A stretch of 42,659 nt of DNA, from positions 1 through 42,659 of the forward strand of contig JAHHHB010000057.1 in NCBI GenBank assembly GCA_019359545.1, written 5' to 3'. The notes under the pieces are model-generated. The model was not told the DNA's origin, ran no database searches, and was given only the letters and a program-made list of their open reading frames with translations. The stretch comes from Desmonostoc geniculatum HA4340-LM1 (GTDB lineage Bacteria; Cyanobacteriota; Cyanobacteriia; Cyanobacteriales; Nostocaceae). Positions within the stretch are counted from its first letter, which is position 1, and each line of letters begins with the position of its first letter. This document shows, piece by piece, positions 17,790-26,275 of the stretch. Both the position numbers and the translations under genes were made by a program.

Positions 17790-18422
17790 ATGCCTAATCA
17801 AATTTGGTTATCACAGTTGCAAAAACATCGAGCGATCGCAGTTATCCGCGCTCCTAAAATGGAATGGGGGCGGGAAATGGCGATGGCTGTGGCATCTGGG
17901 GGAATGCAGCTAATTGAAATCACCTGGAATAGCGATCGCGCCGGGGAATTAATCAGTCAACTACGTTCGGAATTACCAGGCTGTATTATCGGCACTGGTA
18001 CGCTGTTCAATGTGCAGCAGCTAGAAGAAGCGATCGCTTCTGGGGCACAATTCCTGTTTACACCGCATGTTGACTCGGCAATGATTCAAGCAGCACAAGA
18101 AAAACATGTGCCCATTATCCCAGGAGGGCTGACTCCTACAGAAATTGTTACCGCTTGGAGTCAGGGTGCTAGTTGTGTAAAAGTGTTTCCCGTGCAAGCG
18201 GTAGGAGGGGCTGATTATATTAAAAGTTTGCAAAGCCCCTTGGGTGAGATTCCCTTGATTCCCACTGGCGGCGTGACTGTGGAAAATGCTAAAGAATTTT
18301 TACAAGCAGGAGCGATCGCCGTGGGTTTGAGCGGTGAATTATTTCCCAAAAAGCTTGTCAGTGAAGGGAATTGGGAGGCGATCGCAACCAAGGCTAGAAA
18401 GCTGATGCAACAGTTAAGTTAA
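17790..18422 (+). CDS. eda: KDPG/KHG aldolase
   Basis: The product is 210 residues. It is a class I aldolase that cleaves 2-keto-3-deoxy-6-phosphogluconate to pyruvate and glyceraldehyde 3-phosphate (Entner-Doudoroff pathway), and often also 4-hydroxy-2-oxoglutarate. Motifs are AVIRAP near the N-terminus, EITWNSDRAG (catalytic Glu), GTGTLFNVQQ, FTPHVD, IPGGLTPTEI, CVKVFPVQAVGG (Schiff-base Lys) and PTGGVTVENA. The start at 17790 (MPNQIWLSQLQ) is chosen because the 13 codons before it translate a low-complexity CCCCATGCCC repeat. The gene stands alone, without edd, as is usual in cyanobacteria. Confidence 0.92.
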   Translation: MPNQIWLSQLQKHRAIAVIRAPKMEWGREMAMAVASGGMQLIEITWNSDRAGELISQLRSELPGCIIGTGTLFNVQQLEEAIASGAQFLFTPHVDSAMIQAAQEKHVPIIPGGLTPTEIVTAWSQGASCVKVFPVQAVGGADYIKSLQSPLGEIPLIPTGGVTVENAKEFLQAGAIAVGLSGELFPKKLVSEGNWEAIATKARKLMQQLS

Positions 18423-18535
18423 CTTAGAATCAAACGATCAAAAATTCATGTCTATTAAAGTAGTAGATATGGAAATAAAAGTGAAAACTGATAACTTTCC
18501 TAAGACCAGATAATTTTAGTGTGAGTGTATCTAGT

Positions 18536-19051
18536 ATGAAAAGACTGATCTATCCTGACTGGGTGCGTAGCTTAAAAATACTCCTCGCTGGAACAGCACT
18601 GTCCTTAAGTGTTTTTACTACTACTGGAACGAGTGAAGTTTGGGCAAATTCCAAAAATCAAGTGATTGCACAAACAATCCAGACATTACAAAAATCGGAT
18701 AAGCGCTGGATTCAAATTAATCTTTCAAAGCAACGATTAATCGCTTGGGAAGGTGACAAATTAGTTTATGGAAGCTCTATTTCCTCTGGTAAAAAATCTA
18801 CTCCTACCCTAGTTGGTACTTTTAAGATTCAATCCAAGTTAAAAACCACACGGATGCGGGGAAGGGGCTACGACGTTGCCAACGTTCCTCATGCAATGTT
18901 CTACCAAGGTAATTACGGCATTCACGGGGCTTACTGGCACAAAAAATTTGGCACTCCAGTGAGCCACGGCTGCGTAAATCTTGCACCTAAACATGCTAAA
19001 TGGCTATTTCAGTGGGCATCAGTAGGAACACCAGTAGTCATTCATAAATAG
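18536..19051 (+). CDS. L,D-transpeptidase (YkuD domain), copy 1
   Basis: The product is 171 residues from ATG at 18536 (a GTG at 18521 would add five). A signal peptide at about 1-37 (SLKILLAGTALSLSVFTTTG, then SEVWA) directs export. The YkuD domain at about 55-171 has the catalytic signature [20 protein letters not shown], with Cys as nucleophile. L,D-transpeptidases make 3-3 cross-links in, or attach proteins to, peptidoglycan. It is followed by a paralogue at 19684-20223, separated by about 630 bases of repeats. The domain is minimal, with no LysM or peptidoglycan-binding module. Confidence 0.92.
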   Translation: MKRLIYPDWVRSLKILLAGTALSLSVFTTTGTSEVWANSKNQVIAQTIQTLQKSDKRWIQINLSKQRLIAWEGDKLVYGSSISSGKKSTPTLVGTFKIQSKLKTTRMRGRGYDVANVPHAMFYQGNYGIHGAYWHKKFGTPVSHGCVNLAPKHAKWLFQWASVGTPVVIHK

Positions 19052-19115
19052 TAAGTGAACCGGCCAAAAGCCAATTTAGGGAAAATTATAAATAACTGCA
19101 AATCAAGACAATTCA

Positions 19116-19150
19116 GATATTCCCAGCAATATTTTATGCTGGGAATATTC
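19116..19150. terminator. Stem-loop after L,D-transpeptidase 1
   Basis: GATATTCCCAGCA pairs with TGCTGGGAATATTC around an AT-rich loop. There is no T-run, so it may be an mRNA 3'-end stabiliser or a dispersed repeat. No gene is seen between here and 19448 (AT-rich, some TTTTGGATT repeats). Confidence 0.45.
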
Positions 19151-19448
19151 GGAATCGGAATTACTCAACTTCAAGTAAAATGTAAAGTAGGGCATGAATA
19201 TAAAATTTGGATTTTAGATTGCAAATTTTGGATTGAAAGCATGTTCCAGAAATGTCCAAAATCCTATCTATGCCAATTTTTAATGACACGATTTGCCTAA
19301 AAATAAGCGGAAATCCTGACAATTTGTATGTGCAATTACGAATGCAAATAATAATTTGGGGGAAATTTGCATTTAGTGTTTAAATTACAGATTTTTTGTC
19401 ATTAGTCATTAGTCATTAATCATTGCTTCTTAGTTAAAACTCATCATT

Positions 19449-19609
19449 AGACCTCTTGCATAAATATTTTTTTGTTTCACGCAGAGGCGCAGAGGCAAGG
19501 CAGCGCGGTCTTCTCCCAAGGGGAGACGCCAAGGGCGATGGGGGTTTCCCCCATGAGCGACTGCTGCGCTCCAGAAGAGAACGCAAAGAAAGACTTTTGC
19601 AAGAAGTCT
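19449..19609. mobile_element. About 160-bp element with AGACCTCTTGCA ends, copy 2
   Basis: The left end AGACCTCTTGCATAAA and right end TTTTGCAAGAAGTCT are imperfect inverted repeats. The interior is nearly identical to 13131-13290. It ends about 75 bases before the second L,D-transpeptidase start, so it may contribute to that gene's upstream region. Confidence 0.78.
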
Positions 19610-19683
19610 ATTGAACTAAGGACAAATGACCAATGACAAATGACAAAGAACAAGTGACAAAGTAGTTTAGAAGGTGAGGCATA

Positions 19684-20223
19684 ATGCAATCCTGGATTCG
19701 CAGTGGTGGAATTCGTTCCTCAAAAACTTTTTGTACAGGCGTGGCGCTGATGGTGGCGACTTTATTTTCTTGGTCACCGCCGTTAGCAGGTACTCTTAAC
19801 TCCACTACAGCTAAAGCCACGTCAGTTAATGAAAACAGCATCACTATATCTAGTATCAGCCAAAGATCCCAACCTCGCTGGATTGAAATTGATTTGTCAG
19901 AGCAACGCTTACGTGGATGGGAAGGTAAAAAACTTGTTCATTCATATCGAATTTCCGGAGGGAAGCGATCGACCCCCACACCCATAGGTAGATTTCGGAT
20001 TAATTCCAAGTATCGTACTCACCGGATGCGGGGCAGGGGCTACAATATTCCTGATGTTCCTTACACAATGTATTTCTACGGAGGCTATGCCATCCACGGT
20101 GCTTACTGGCATAATCGTTTTGGGACTCCAGTCAGCCACGGTTGCGTGAATTTACCTGTTAAACAAGCTCGTAATCTTTACAACTGGGCTTCAACGGGAA
20201 CTTTAGTCGTGGTGCATAAGTAA
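19684..20223 (+). CDS. L,D-transpeptidase (YkuD domain), copy 2
   Basis: The product is 179 residues. A signal peptide lies at about 1-36 ([20 protein letters not shown], then PPLAG). A Ser/Thr-rich linker and the YkuD domain (about 62-179) follow, with [20 protein letters not shown] and the active-site [20 protein letters not shown]. The catalytic Cys and both His are intact. The catalytic halves of the two copies are very similar while their exported N-termini and linkers differ, which points to duplication then divergence. The role is peptidoglycan cross-linking or anchoring in the periplasm. Confidence 0.92.
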   Translation: MQSWIRSGGIRSSKTFCTGVALMVATLFSWSPPLAGTLNSTTAKATSVNENSITISSISQRSQPRWIEIDLSEQRLRGWEGKKLVHSYRISGGKRSTPTPIGRFRINSKYRTHRMRGRGYNIPDVPYTMYFYGGYAIHGAYWHNRFGTPVSHGCVNLPVKQARNLYNWASTGTLVVVHK

Positions 20224-20257
20224 TTAAACCATAGGGTAGGGTAGCACAGCTGTCATT

Positions 20258-20453
20258 GGTGTCAACTTAAGCTCAAACGCTTGTCCCACATACGCTTTAC
20301 CCCCCTTAGTCCCCCCTTGGAAAAGGGGGAAAAAAGAATCTAGTTCCCTTCCCTTTACAAGGGGAGGGTTAGGGTGGGGTGACGCGGTGACTAACCGTAA
20401 GTGAATTAACTCAATATGACATCTTTACAAGGGTTTCACGTTAAGTTGACACC
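20258..20453. mobile_element. Inverted-repeat element with GGTGTCAACTTAA ends, copy 2
   Basis: The 196-bp element starts CATTGGTGTCAACTTAA (three to four bases of the outer match lie before 20258) and ends TTAAGTTGACACCAATG. The inverted ends reach 17 bp here. The first and last 40-60 bases match 11974-12158, and the centre differs. It interrupts the GTAGGGTAGCACAGCTGT palindrome, whose other half is no longer a clean match on the far side. Confidence 0.8.
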
Positions 20454-20591
20454 AATGCACAGCTGTGCGCCCCTACAAGAGATTGCGGTTCAAATAGATC
20501 TTATGAACCCCCCTGTAGTCACCCCGATGCTTTGGGAGGACGGCGTTAGCTGGGGGGTAAATATATTGCAGCTTCATAAAGAAACGGTATA

Positions 20592-20741
20592 AGCATCTGT
20601 CCATACATCAGTATCTTGGTATTTCTACCAGAGCAACAGCCAGTGTTGCTCCAAGGAGAAGATTTTTTGCCTGTATTATCAGAAATTGAACTTGCAATAA
20701 CTGTCAATCAAGTTTTTGGATGGTTAAAGATGGGTGGTTAG
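20592..20741 (+). pseudogene. C-terminal gene fragment, unrecognised
   Basis: A start-less open frame of about 49 codons ends at TAG 20739-20741. It reads like real protein (FLPEQQPVLLQGEDFLPVLS, then EIELAITVNQVFGWLK). I do not recognise the family. No upstream continuation is found in any frame: the 130 bases between it and the inverted-repeat element are C-rich repeat sequence. It may be the stump of a gene lost when repeats invaded. Nothing else is seen in 20454-20774. Confidence 0.3.
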
Positions 20742-20774
20742 AATTGATTTTCAACCTAGTTCTCAATCTCTAAA

Positions 20775-23462
20775 TTACAACCAATTGCCAATCAACACAT
20801 AGGAAGACCAAAAGCTTGGTGCGTTGTAGTTAGGATGTTTCAGCAGTTTTAGCTGGGCACGGTGAACTGCTTCGGCTTTGGTGATTTTGCCACTCTTGAG
20901 TTCTTGATAGAAGGCACTCACAAACATTGCAGTTGATTTATCATCTATTTGCCAGAGTGAGGCGATGGTACTGCGTGCGCCAGCTCGTACAGCGGCTCCT
21001 GCTAGACCAAGTGCGGCGCGGCTGTCTCCTGTTGCTGTCTGGCAAGCACTCAAAACTAATAGTTCTACTATGCTTTTACTTTGACTGCCCAAGAGAGTAT
21101 CGAAATCTTTGACGTTAATCTCACCATCAAAATCCAAAATAAAAGTGTCTTCAAGGCGAGAACTAAACTGACCGTGGGTTGCCAAATGCACTATGTTGAA
21201 TGAAGTAGCAGAAATTTCAGTTTCTAAATTCTTTTTCTTGAAATCCCCATCCAGCAGACTAGTTGTCGAAACTCCTGCTTTGGTAATGCCGTCGAATTCA
21301 GATTTGATCCCAAGTAATGGGGCAAATTTGGAAAATCCTGGCGGTGGCTGAGTCAATCCTGCGGTGAGAGCCACTAGTTTCTGTTCCACTAGGGGTTTTG
21401 GGTCTAGGAGTTGCAGACCTAAACTCAGAGCAATTGCATATTTCTCTACTAAGTATTCCTGGCCGTCGTAGAGAGCCGACATTGGTATATTGCGTAACAA
21501 CCCATCCAGAACGAACACTAGGGTATTGACGCCACTTTTTTGCAATTCTGACTCAATGGGTTTGAGTAGCCAGTTGTAAACTTGTTGTGACTGGATTTCA
21601 ACAGTTTTGGTAGCGGTGGGATTAACAAGATTTCTTCGCAGTTCTACCAAGAGGTTCTCGACTTCTGTTTGGGAAATCTTGGTACTGTAGTTTTGCAGGG
21701 GTTGGTTGGGAATTTTAACAATTACCTGGAGTTCTTGCGGCAGAATAATTGGATAGAGAATGGCAGCGCTGGGATTATCTCTGTCTACTACTCGATCGAG
21801 GGCTACTCTTTGACCTTGCAAACAAGCTTCGCGGAAGAAGTCGTCCAATTCTGCTAGCTGGAGTGCTTCAATTCGCTGGCGCGCTTTTTCTAATATTTTC
21901 TCATCTGCTTTTCCTTGTTGGGATTGCAGTAATAATTCTACTGACTGTCGGTAAACGGGTTCTACGCTGTCCCGAAAGTTAAATTGCACATCCTGATTAA
22001 CTACGTCCTTATTTACTACTAAATCTTTGCGGAGAGACTGGAGAGTGTCCACAGCAGCATCATATGCTGCGATCGCACCATTAATATCTTTTTGTGCCCA
22101 CAGTAATCTACCTAACTGCCACTCTAATGCGTAGGTAATTTCTGGTGCATTGCTGCTCTGTGCTAAAGCTAATCCTTGCAAAGTTAGGTTTTGCGCCTCT
22201 GACAACTGTTTGGTTTGTTCGTACAAACCACCTAAACTTTTGAAGGCATAAGCCTCTGCCCGTTTGTCGCCTAAACTGCGGGATTGCTCGATGGCACTGG
22301 CGAGTAATACCGCTGAGTTCTGAGTGCTGAGTGGGGGGGAAGAGTTTTTAGTTGATACTTGGAAGTCATTAGTCTTGACTTTAGTTAAATTTTGTGCATA
22401 GTTTACACGGGCGTAGATGCTAGCACGGCTGAGGGGGAGTTGGTCGAGTTGAGATTCAATTGATGGTAAAAGAGTTTGAACCTCTGGCCATTGTTGGTTT
22501 TCAATGACTAAGCCCAGGTGATTGAGTTGGGCTTGGACTTTTGTCAGGGGTGAGGGAGATGCTGCAACTGTTTGTTGATAATAGGCGATCGCATTTGCTC
22601 GATCGTGTTGTTTGAGGGCATTATTCCCCAAGCTGAACAGACTTGCGCTAATATCTGCATTTGATTGCAGGTGGCGAGCAATTCTGAGACTTTCTTCTAG
22701 GACTTCGTGTGATTTTTTGAGATTACCTACTACCAAAAGGGCATCACCGAGCGATCGCAAACTCACCGTCTTTTCTAGAGAATCTGGTTGAGATTGTAAC
22801 GTCTGACTGACTTTATCGAGTGTTTTGATTGCACGAGGGTAAAATCCTTGGGCTTGCCAAGCTTGTGCTTGATTAATGAGCGATCGCACTACACCATTTT
22901 GATTATCTGCTTGTTTATAAATTTTTTCTGTCTGCTGCCAAGTTGCTAAAGCCGCCTCAGGCCGTCCCATTGCCAGTTGCAGACGACCTTGAATATCGAG
23001 TGATTGGGCGAATATTTGCAGATTTGGGTTTTTATCCTGTGCTTTGAGCAAATTTAAGCTTTCTGTAATTGCCTCCTGCGCTTGACTCCATTCACCGAGC
23101 TGCTGATAAGCTAGGGAAAGATTACTCAATGTTGCTGCTAATCTGAGACTCTCCCCTTGCTGCTGATATACCTGGACAGCTTTTTGCAACACTTCTACCG
23201 CCTGGGCAAAGTTTCCTGCATCGTATAAAACTTTGCCTTGTTGTACTAGTGAGGCGGGGTCAGTAGCTACAACCACTGAGGTAGTAGTATTAATTGGTAA
23301 TTGGGCTGAAGAATTGATTGAGTCAGGAACTTTTGCCAGCAGAGGTGAACCGAGAATGCATAACAAACCCATTAAGAAGTAGAAAGACAAACGTATTGCT
23401 TTTTGCCTTTTAACTTTTAGAGAATTTGCGCCAGAAAACCTGGTTGTTTGAGTTATGGGCAT
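20775..23462 (-). CDS. TPR-CHAT protein (exported caspase-like protease)
   Basis: The product is 895 residues. An N-terminal hydrophobic segment at about 26-44 (LSFYFLMGLLCILGSPLLAK) looks like a signal peptide. TPR units follow from about 65 to 480 (e.g. GKVLYDAGNFAQAVEVLQKA, LSNLSLAYQQLGEWSQAQEA). The C-terminal CHAT domain occupies about 590-895. The caspase-type His763 (HLATHG) and Cys807 (LSACQTA) dyad is intact, so protease activity is plausible. CHAT domains are separase/caspase relatives; TPRs would select partners. Cyanobacteria carry many such proteins of mostly unknown role. The sigma-like gene at 23809-24459 lies upstream on the same strand across about 350 bases, a neighbourhood that recurs in cyanobacteria in my recollection and suggests a regulated signalling pair (inference). 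Confidence 0.92.
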   Translation of the reverse strand: MPITQTTRFSGANSLKVKRQKAIRLSFYFLMGLLCILGSPLLAKVPDSINSSAQLPINTTTSVVVATDPASLVQQGKVLYDAGNFAQAVEVLQKAVQVYQQQGESLRLAATLSNLSLAYQQLGEWSQAQEAITESLNLLKAQDKNPNLQIFAQSLDIQGRLQLAMGRPEAALATWQQTEKIYKQADNQNGVVRSLINQAQAWQAQGFYPRAIKTLDKVSQTLQSQPDSLEKTVSLRSLGDALLVVGNLKKSHEVLEESLRIARHLQSNADISASLFSLGNNALKQHDRANAIAYYQQTVAASPSPLTKVQAQLNHLGLVIENQQWPEVQTLLPSIESQLDQLPLSRASIYARVNYAQNLTKVKTNDFQVSTKNSSPPLSTQNSAVLLASAIEQSRSLGDKRAEAYAFKSLGGLYEQTKQLSEAQNLTLQGLALAQSSNAPEITYALEWQLGRLLWAQKDINGAIAAYDAAVDTLQSLRKDLVVNKDVVNQDVQFNFRDSVEPVYRQSVELLLQSQQGKADEKILEKARQRIEALQLAELDDFFREACLQGQRVALDRVVDRDNPSAAILYPIILPQELQVIVKIPNQPLQNYSTKISQTEVENLLVELRRNLVNPTATKTVEIQSQQVYNWLLKPIESELQKSGVNTLVFVLDGLLRNIPMSALYDGQEYLVEKYAIALSLGLQLLDPKPLVEQKLVALTAGLTQPPPGFSKFAPLLGIKSEFDGITKAGVSTTSLLDGDFKKKNLETEISATSFNIVHLATHGQFSSRLEDTFILDFDGEINVKDFDTLLGSQSKSIVELLVLSACQTATGDSRAALGLAGAAVRAGARSTIASLWQIDDKSTAMFVSAFYQELKSGKITKAEAVHRAQLKLLKHPNYNAPSFWSSYVLIGNWL

Positions 23463-23808
23463 AGCAAGAAGTAGGTAATAACTACGAACGCACAGGACTA
23501 ACTGTAGGTAATTGGGCTACCAGGGTAATGTTACCATTGGCATCCATCAACAATCTCTGAGCTTCTACAATCTTATTTATCAGGATTTGGATGAAGTTTT
23601 ATTCTTTAAATCTCTACTTCTTGAGTGATTTTTGTGTAAGTATTGCTGTTGTTGGAGTTTTTCGGTAGCGATCGAAAGCGTCTGATACCAATTTGAAAAA
23701 AGAATGCGACAAATACACTGGGTAGGGTAGCACAGCGGTGCTACCCTACAGATGATCGATCTGTTGCAAAGAGTCTAGAATTAGCCGTGTTCCTAACCGG
23801 GGGAGATG
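23463..23808. other. Intergenic region with palindrome
   Basis: It contains one GTAGGGTAGCACAGC-type 28-bp palindrome (23722-23749, with one G for T at the centre). Otherwise I see no gene. The first 150 bases upstream of the TPR-CHAT start probably hold its promoter, but no convincing -35/-10 pair stands out. Confidence 0.5.
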
Positions 23809-24459
23809 TTAAAACAATCCCTCCGATTCTGCGAATTTACGCAAACGCGGTACACACTGGCGCTGATAAAAACTGCTCAATGTCGGAATTGACAAGCCAA
23901 ATTCCTCAGACAACTCTCTCCAGCTAACTTCCGGGGGTAGGCGTTTGAGAATTAACACCTGACAATTCACATCTGGACGCCCTTTGATACAAGTACGGCG
24001 CAGTTCTCCATCAGAGTCTGTATTGGCCCAGTTCTCCAAATCTTCGAGAATTGGAGGTGCTTCGGGGGTAGCCGAGAGGTTATCTACAGGATCAATGGTT
24101 TCACTTGTTCCACCAGATGTAGACTGACGAATCCTAAGAGGGACTGTTGTGGCTTGTTCCCGGTTTTGATTAAGGTAAAAGTCTTGTAGTCTCCGTTTTA
24201 GGTAAGCATTCAGCCAGGTGATTACGGTACCATAATCGGGGTCATATTTTTGACCTGTCAAACCTTCACAAACATTACGGCAGAAATACAACCAAGTTTG
24301 TTGTAGTGCGTCTTGATAATAGGGAGTACTTTCCCTCCAGAGTCTACTTGCTGTCAGACGAATAATTTGTGTGAGCAGCTTCTGACGCTGAGGGGTTCCA
24401 GGTGGGTATCCACAGGCTTCGGTAACTAAGCGGCGTAGCTGTTCATCGAATTGAACCAT
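23809..24459 (-). CDS. Sigma-70-like regulatory factor, atypical
   Basis: The product is 216 residues from ATG 24459; a TTG at 24477 could add six. The first half (residues about 40-120, ASRLWRESTPYYQDALQQTW, FCRNVCEG, TWLNAYLKRRLQDFY) resembles sigma region 2. The C-terminus (VSWRELSEEFGLSIPTLSSF, YQRQCVPRLRKF) is a region 4-like helix-turn-helix. Between them is an acidic linker (DPVDNLSATPEAPPILEDLE). It is shorter and more divergent than group 1-2 sigma factors, closest to the ECF-like group of cyanobacteria. Its likely targets include the downstream TPR-CHAT gene, by position only. Confidence 0.75.
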   Translation of the reverse strand: MVQFDEQLRRLVTEACGYPPGTPQRQKLLTQIIRLTASRLWRESTPYYQDALQQTWLYFCRNVCEGLTGQKYDPDYGTVITWLNAYLKRRLQDFYLNQNREQATTVPLRIRQSTSGGTSETIDPVDNLSATPEAPPILEDLENWANTDSDGELRRTCIKGRPDVNCQVLILKRLPPEVSWRELSEEFGLSIPTLSSFYQRQCVPRLRKFAESEGLF

Positions 24460-24540
24460 GACAATCTTGAGGAACAAAGCAAGAATATCTTAGTATTGCG
24501 TATAACAACGCCTTAGAAAATTACCTTTCGTCAAGATATT

Positions 24541-24713
24541 GGGCATGGGGGGTGTGGGAGGTGTGGGAGGTGTGGGGGGTGTGGGAGGTGTGGGGGGTGT
24601 GGGAGGTGTAGGAGGAGGGGGAGGGGGAAGTATAAATTCTCTTTCTCCCCCATCTCCCCACACTCCCCCATCTCCCCACACTCCCCCATCTCCCCATACT
24701 CCCCACTCTCCTC
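24541..24713. repeat. G-rich then C-rich minisatellite
   Basis: The plus strand first has about nine GGTGTGGGAG / GGTGTGGGGG units (24547-24610) and then CTCCCCCATCTCCCCACA units (24642-24713). The strong strand asymmetry flips within 100 bases. Short frames here in all directions are artefacts. The array abuts the stop of the DUF2330 gene. Confidence 0.85.
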
Positions 24714-26112
24714 AATACAATCCGAACCAAGATAGAAGATTTTCCCACCAAGAAAATCTGAGATTACTGACACTCAGTTTCATTTTGTTACGAATGTCTT
24801 GGATATTCCAGTTGGTTAGCTTAGCTAGGGTTTGCGCTTCTTGTTCAAAACGCTTGGGCAAAGAACGCTTATATTCTCTACCCGCCTGACACTTGAGTTC
24901 TCCTTGGAAGGGATGTTGCAAAACATAACGCCCTTGGAAGGATTCACGGTTACCAGTTTGTTGGAATATCAAGTCTTCGGGGAATTTGTCGCGGGTGTAG
25001 CGGACATGCAATCGGGAGATGAAGACATTACTTCCAGGAAAGGGACGACGAAAGTTCGGGGGTACTGGCACATCACTTTCAGAATTTCCATCGAGCCAAA
25101 ATACGCCTGCTTGCTTGAGTTCTTCTGGGGTTAGGGGATCGGCAGAACAGGGATCGCAATTACCCATGTCCCAAGCGTATTCTAAAAAACCAACTTTCTT
25201 GTCTTCTTTGGTGTAGACAGTTTGAAACATGGATTTGTAAAATTCACCAAATTCATTTTTCACAAATAAGGGAATGTTGGCATCGGAGGGGATTTTCACT
25301 GTCCGGTAATTAGTGATTTCTGCCTGTCCTTCCGCTGAGAGAATGTAAACAATTAAATCCTGCTCTGTGGTGGCGTTGATCATGCCCAAACGAATTGGCA
25401 ACATGAATCTGGGTGACTGGTAAGAAATTTGTAGCGGGCGAAGGTACTGGTAGCCAGATTTCTCGAATTTATCTAAGTTGACTTTAGCAACAAAGAATTT
25501 CATTGAGGAGCGAATGTAGGGTTTAAGTAACTGTTTCGCACCTCTAGGAATTTTATAGCCATTGCGTTGCAGCCAAGTTTCCAGTCCGCCAGATTCTTTA
25601 GCACTGAGAATTAAGATGTCATATTCACCAACGTTAAAACGTGCTTCTACTGTCACACCCAAACTATCATCACCTCTAGCCCTCCCTGACTCATTGCTTG
25701 CTGCTGGTGCTGGTACTGCTTGTGGTCTGTCATACTCGTAAACTGGGGCACAAGGATCTGAGTCAAAATATTCGACCAATCGCGGCGCACTAAAAGCATC
25801 TAAACGTTCAATAATTTTGGGTTCAGCAACACGAACTTGCTCTTTTTTTATTACCGTTGGCACGGGCACTACCATTGCAAAATCTTTGACTTCGCCTTGA
25901 AAATCGTTTGCCATTGTCAGGACAGTGCGTTCGCCCTTGGCGTTGGCGAAGCCATCGCCATTTCGCGCTATTACTACCTGAGATGCTTTGTTATACAGTT
26001 TTGTATCAGCTTTTGCTACATAAAATCCACAAAATGCCCAAGCTGTCGGTGCAAAGCACAAAGCAACTACAATTGCTAACAACAATGGCGTTAAAAGTCG
26101 AAAAATTTTCAT
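24712..26112 (-). CDS. DUF2330 family exported protein
   Basis: The product is 466 residues from ATG 26112, supported by AAAGAGG upstream. The longer frame to 26217 only translates repeat DNA, including the 91-bp element. A signal peptide at about 1-27 ends PTAWA before FCGFYVAKAD, and the mature protein begins with the Cys-Gly-Phe motif usual for DUF2330. Typical blocks are VVIARNGD, VLTMANDFQGEVKDFAMVVP, FNVGEYDILILSAKESGGLE and MFQTVYTKEDKKVGFLEYAW. The C-terminus is weakly hydrophobic (FSWWENLLSWFGLY) rather than a clear membrane anchor. The function of DUF2330 is unknown. The next upstream gene is an RnfD/NqrB-like membrane protein, an association that may be functional. Confidence 0.9.
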   Translation of the reverse strand: MKIFRLLTPLLLAIVVALCFAPTAWAFCGFYVAKADTKLYNKASQVVIARNGDGFANAKGERTVLTMANDFQGEVKDFAMVVPVPTVIKKEQVRVAEPKIIERLDAFSAPRLVEYFDSDPCAPVYEYDRPQAVPAPAASNESGRARGDDSLGVTVEARFNVGEYDILILSAKESGGLETWLQRNGYKIPRGAKQLLKPYIRSSMKFFVAKVNLDKFEKSGYQYLRPLQISYQSPRFMLPIRLGMINATTEQDLIVYILSAEGQAEITNYRTVKIPSDANIPLFVKNEFGEFYKSMFQTVYTKEDKKVGFLEYAWDMGNCDPCSADPLTPEELKQAGVFWLDGNSESDVPVPPNFRRPFPGSNVFISRLHVRYTRDKFPEDLIFQQTGNRESFQGRYVLQHPFQGELKCQAGREYKRSLPKRFEQEAQTLAKLTNWNIQDIRNKMKLSVSNLRFSWWENLLSWFGLY

Positions 26113-26163
26113 TTTATACCTCTTTGGATTTTGGATTTTAGATTTTAGATTTTGGATTTTTTT

Positions 26164-26254
26164 AGGACTTACGCAAACAATAACCGAAACCCTTATTTTC
26201 ACGTAGGGGCAATTCATGAATTGCCCCTACAGCGTGTACCTTTGCGTAAGTCCT
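26164..26254. mobile_element. 91-bp inverted-repeat element, copy B
   Basis: Ends are AGGACTTACGCAAA and TTTGCGTAAGTCCT. The reverse complement matches copy A (6312-6402) at all but a few positions, including the internal GGGGCAATTC palindrome. It lies between the DUF2330 gene and the RnfD-like gene. Confidence 0.88.
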
Positions 26255-26275
26255 ATTTTTATTGAATTCAAAGTC

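Noticed and set aside
20454..20774. Promoter or regulatory region for the TPR-CHAT gene
   Set aside because: This stretch lies beyond the 3' end of that gene (minus strand), so it cannot be its promoter.
24490..24889. Several long Gly- or Pro-rich frames on both strands
   Set aside because: They are simple translations of the GGTGTGGGAG / CTCCCCATCTCC minisatellite.
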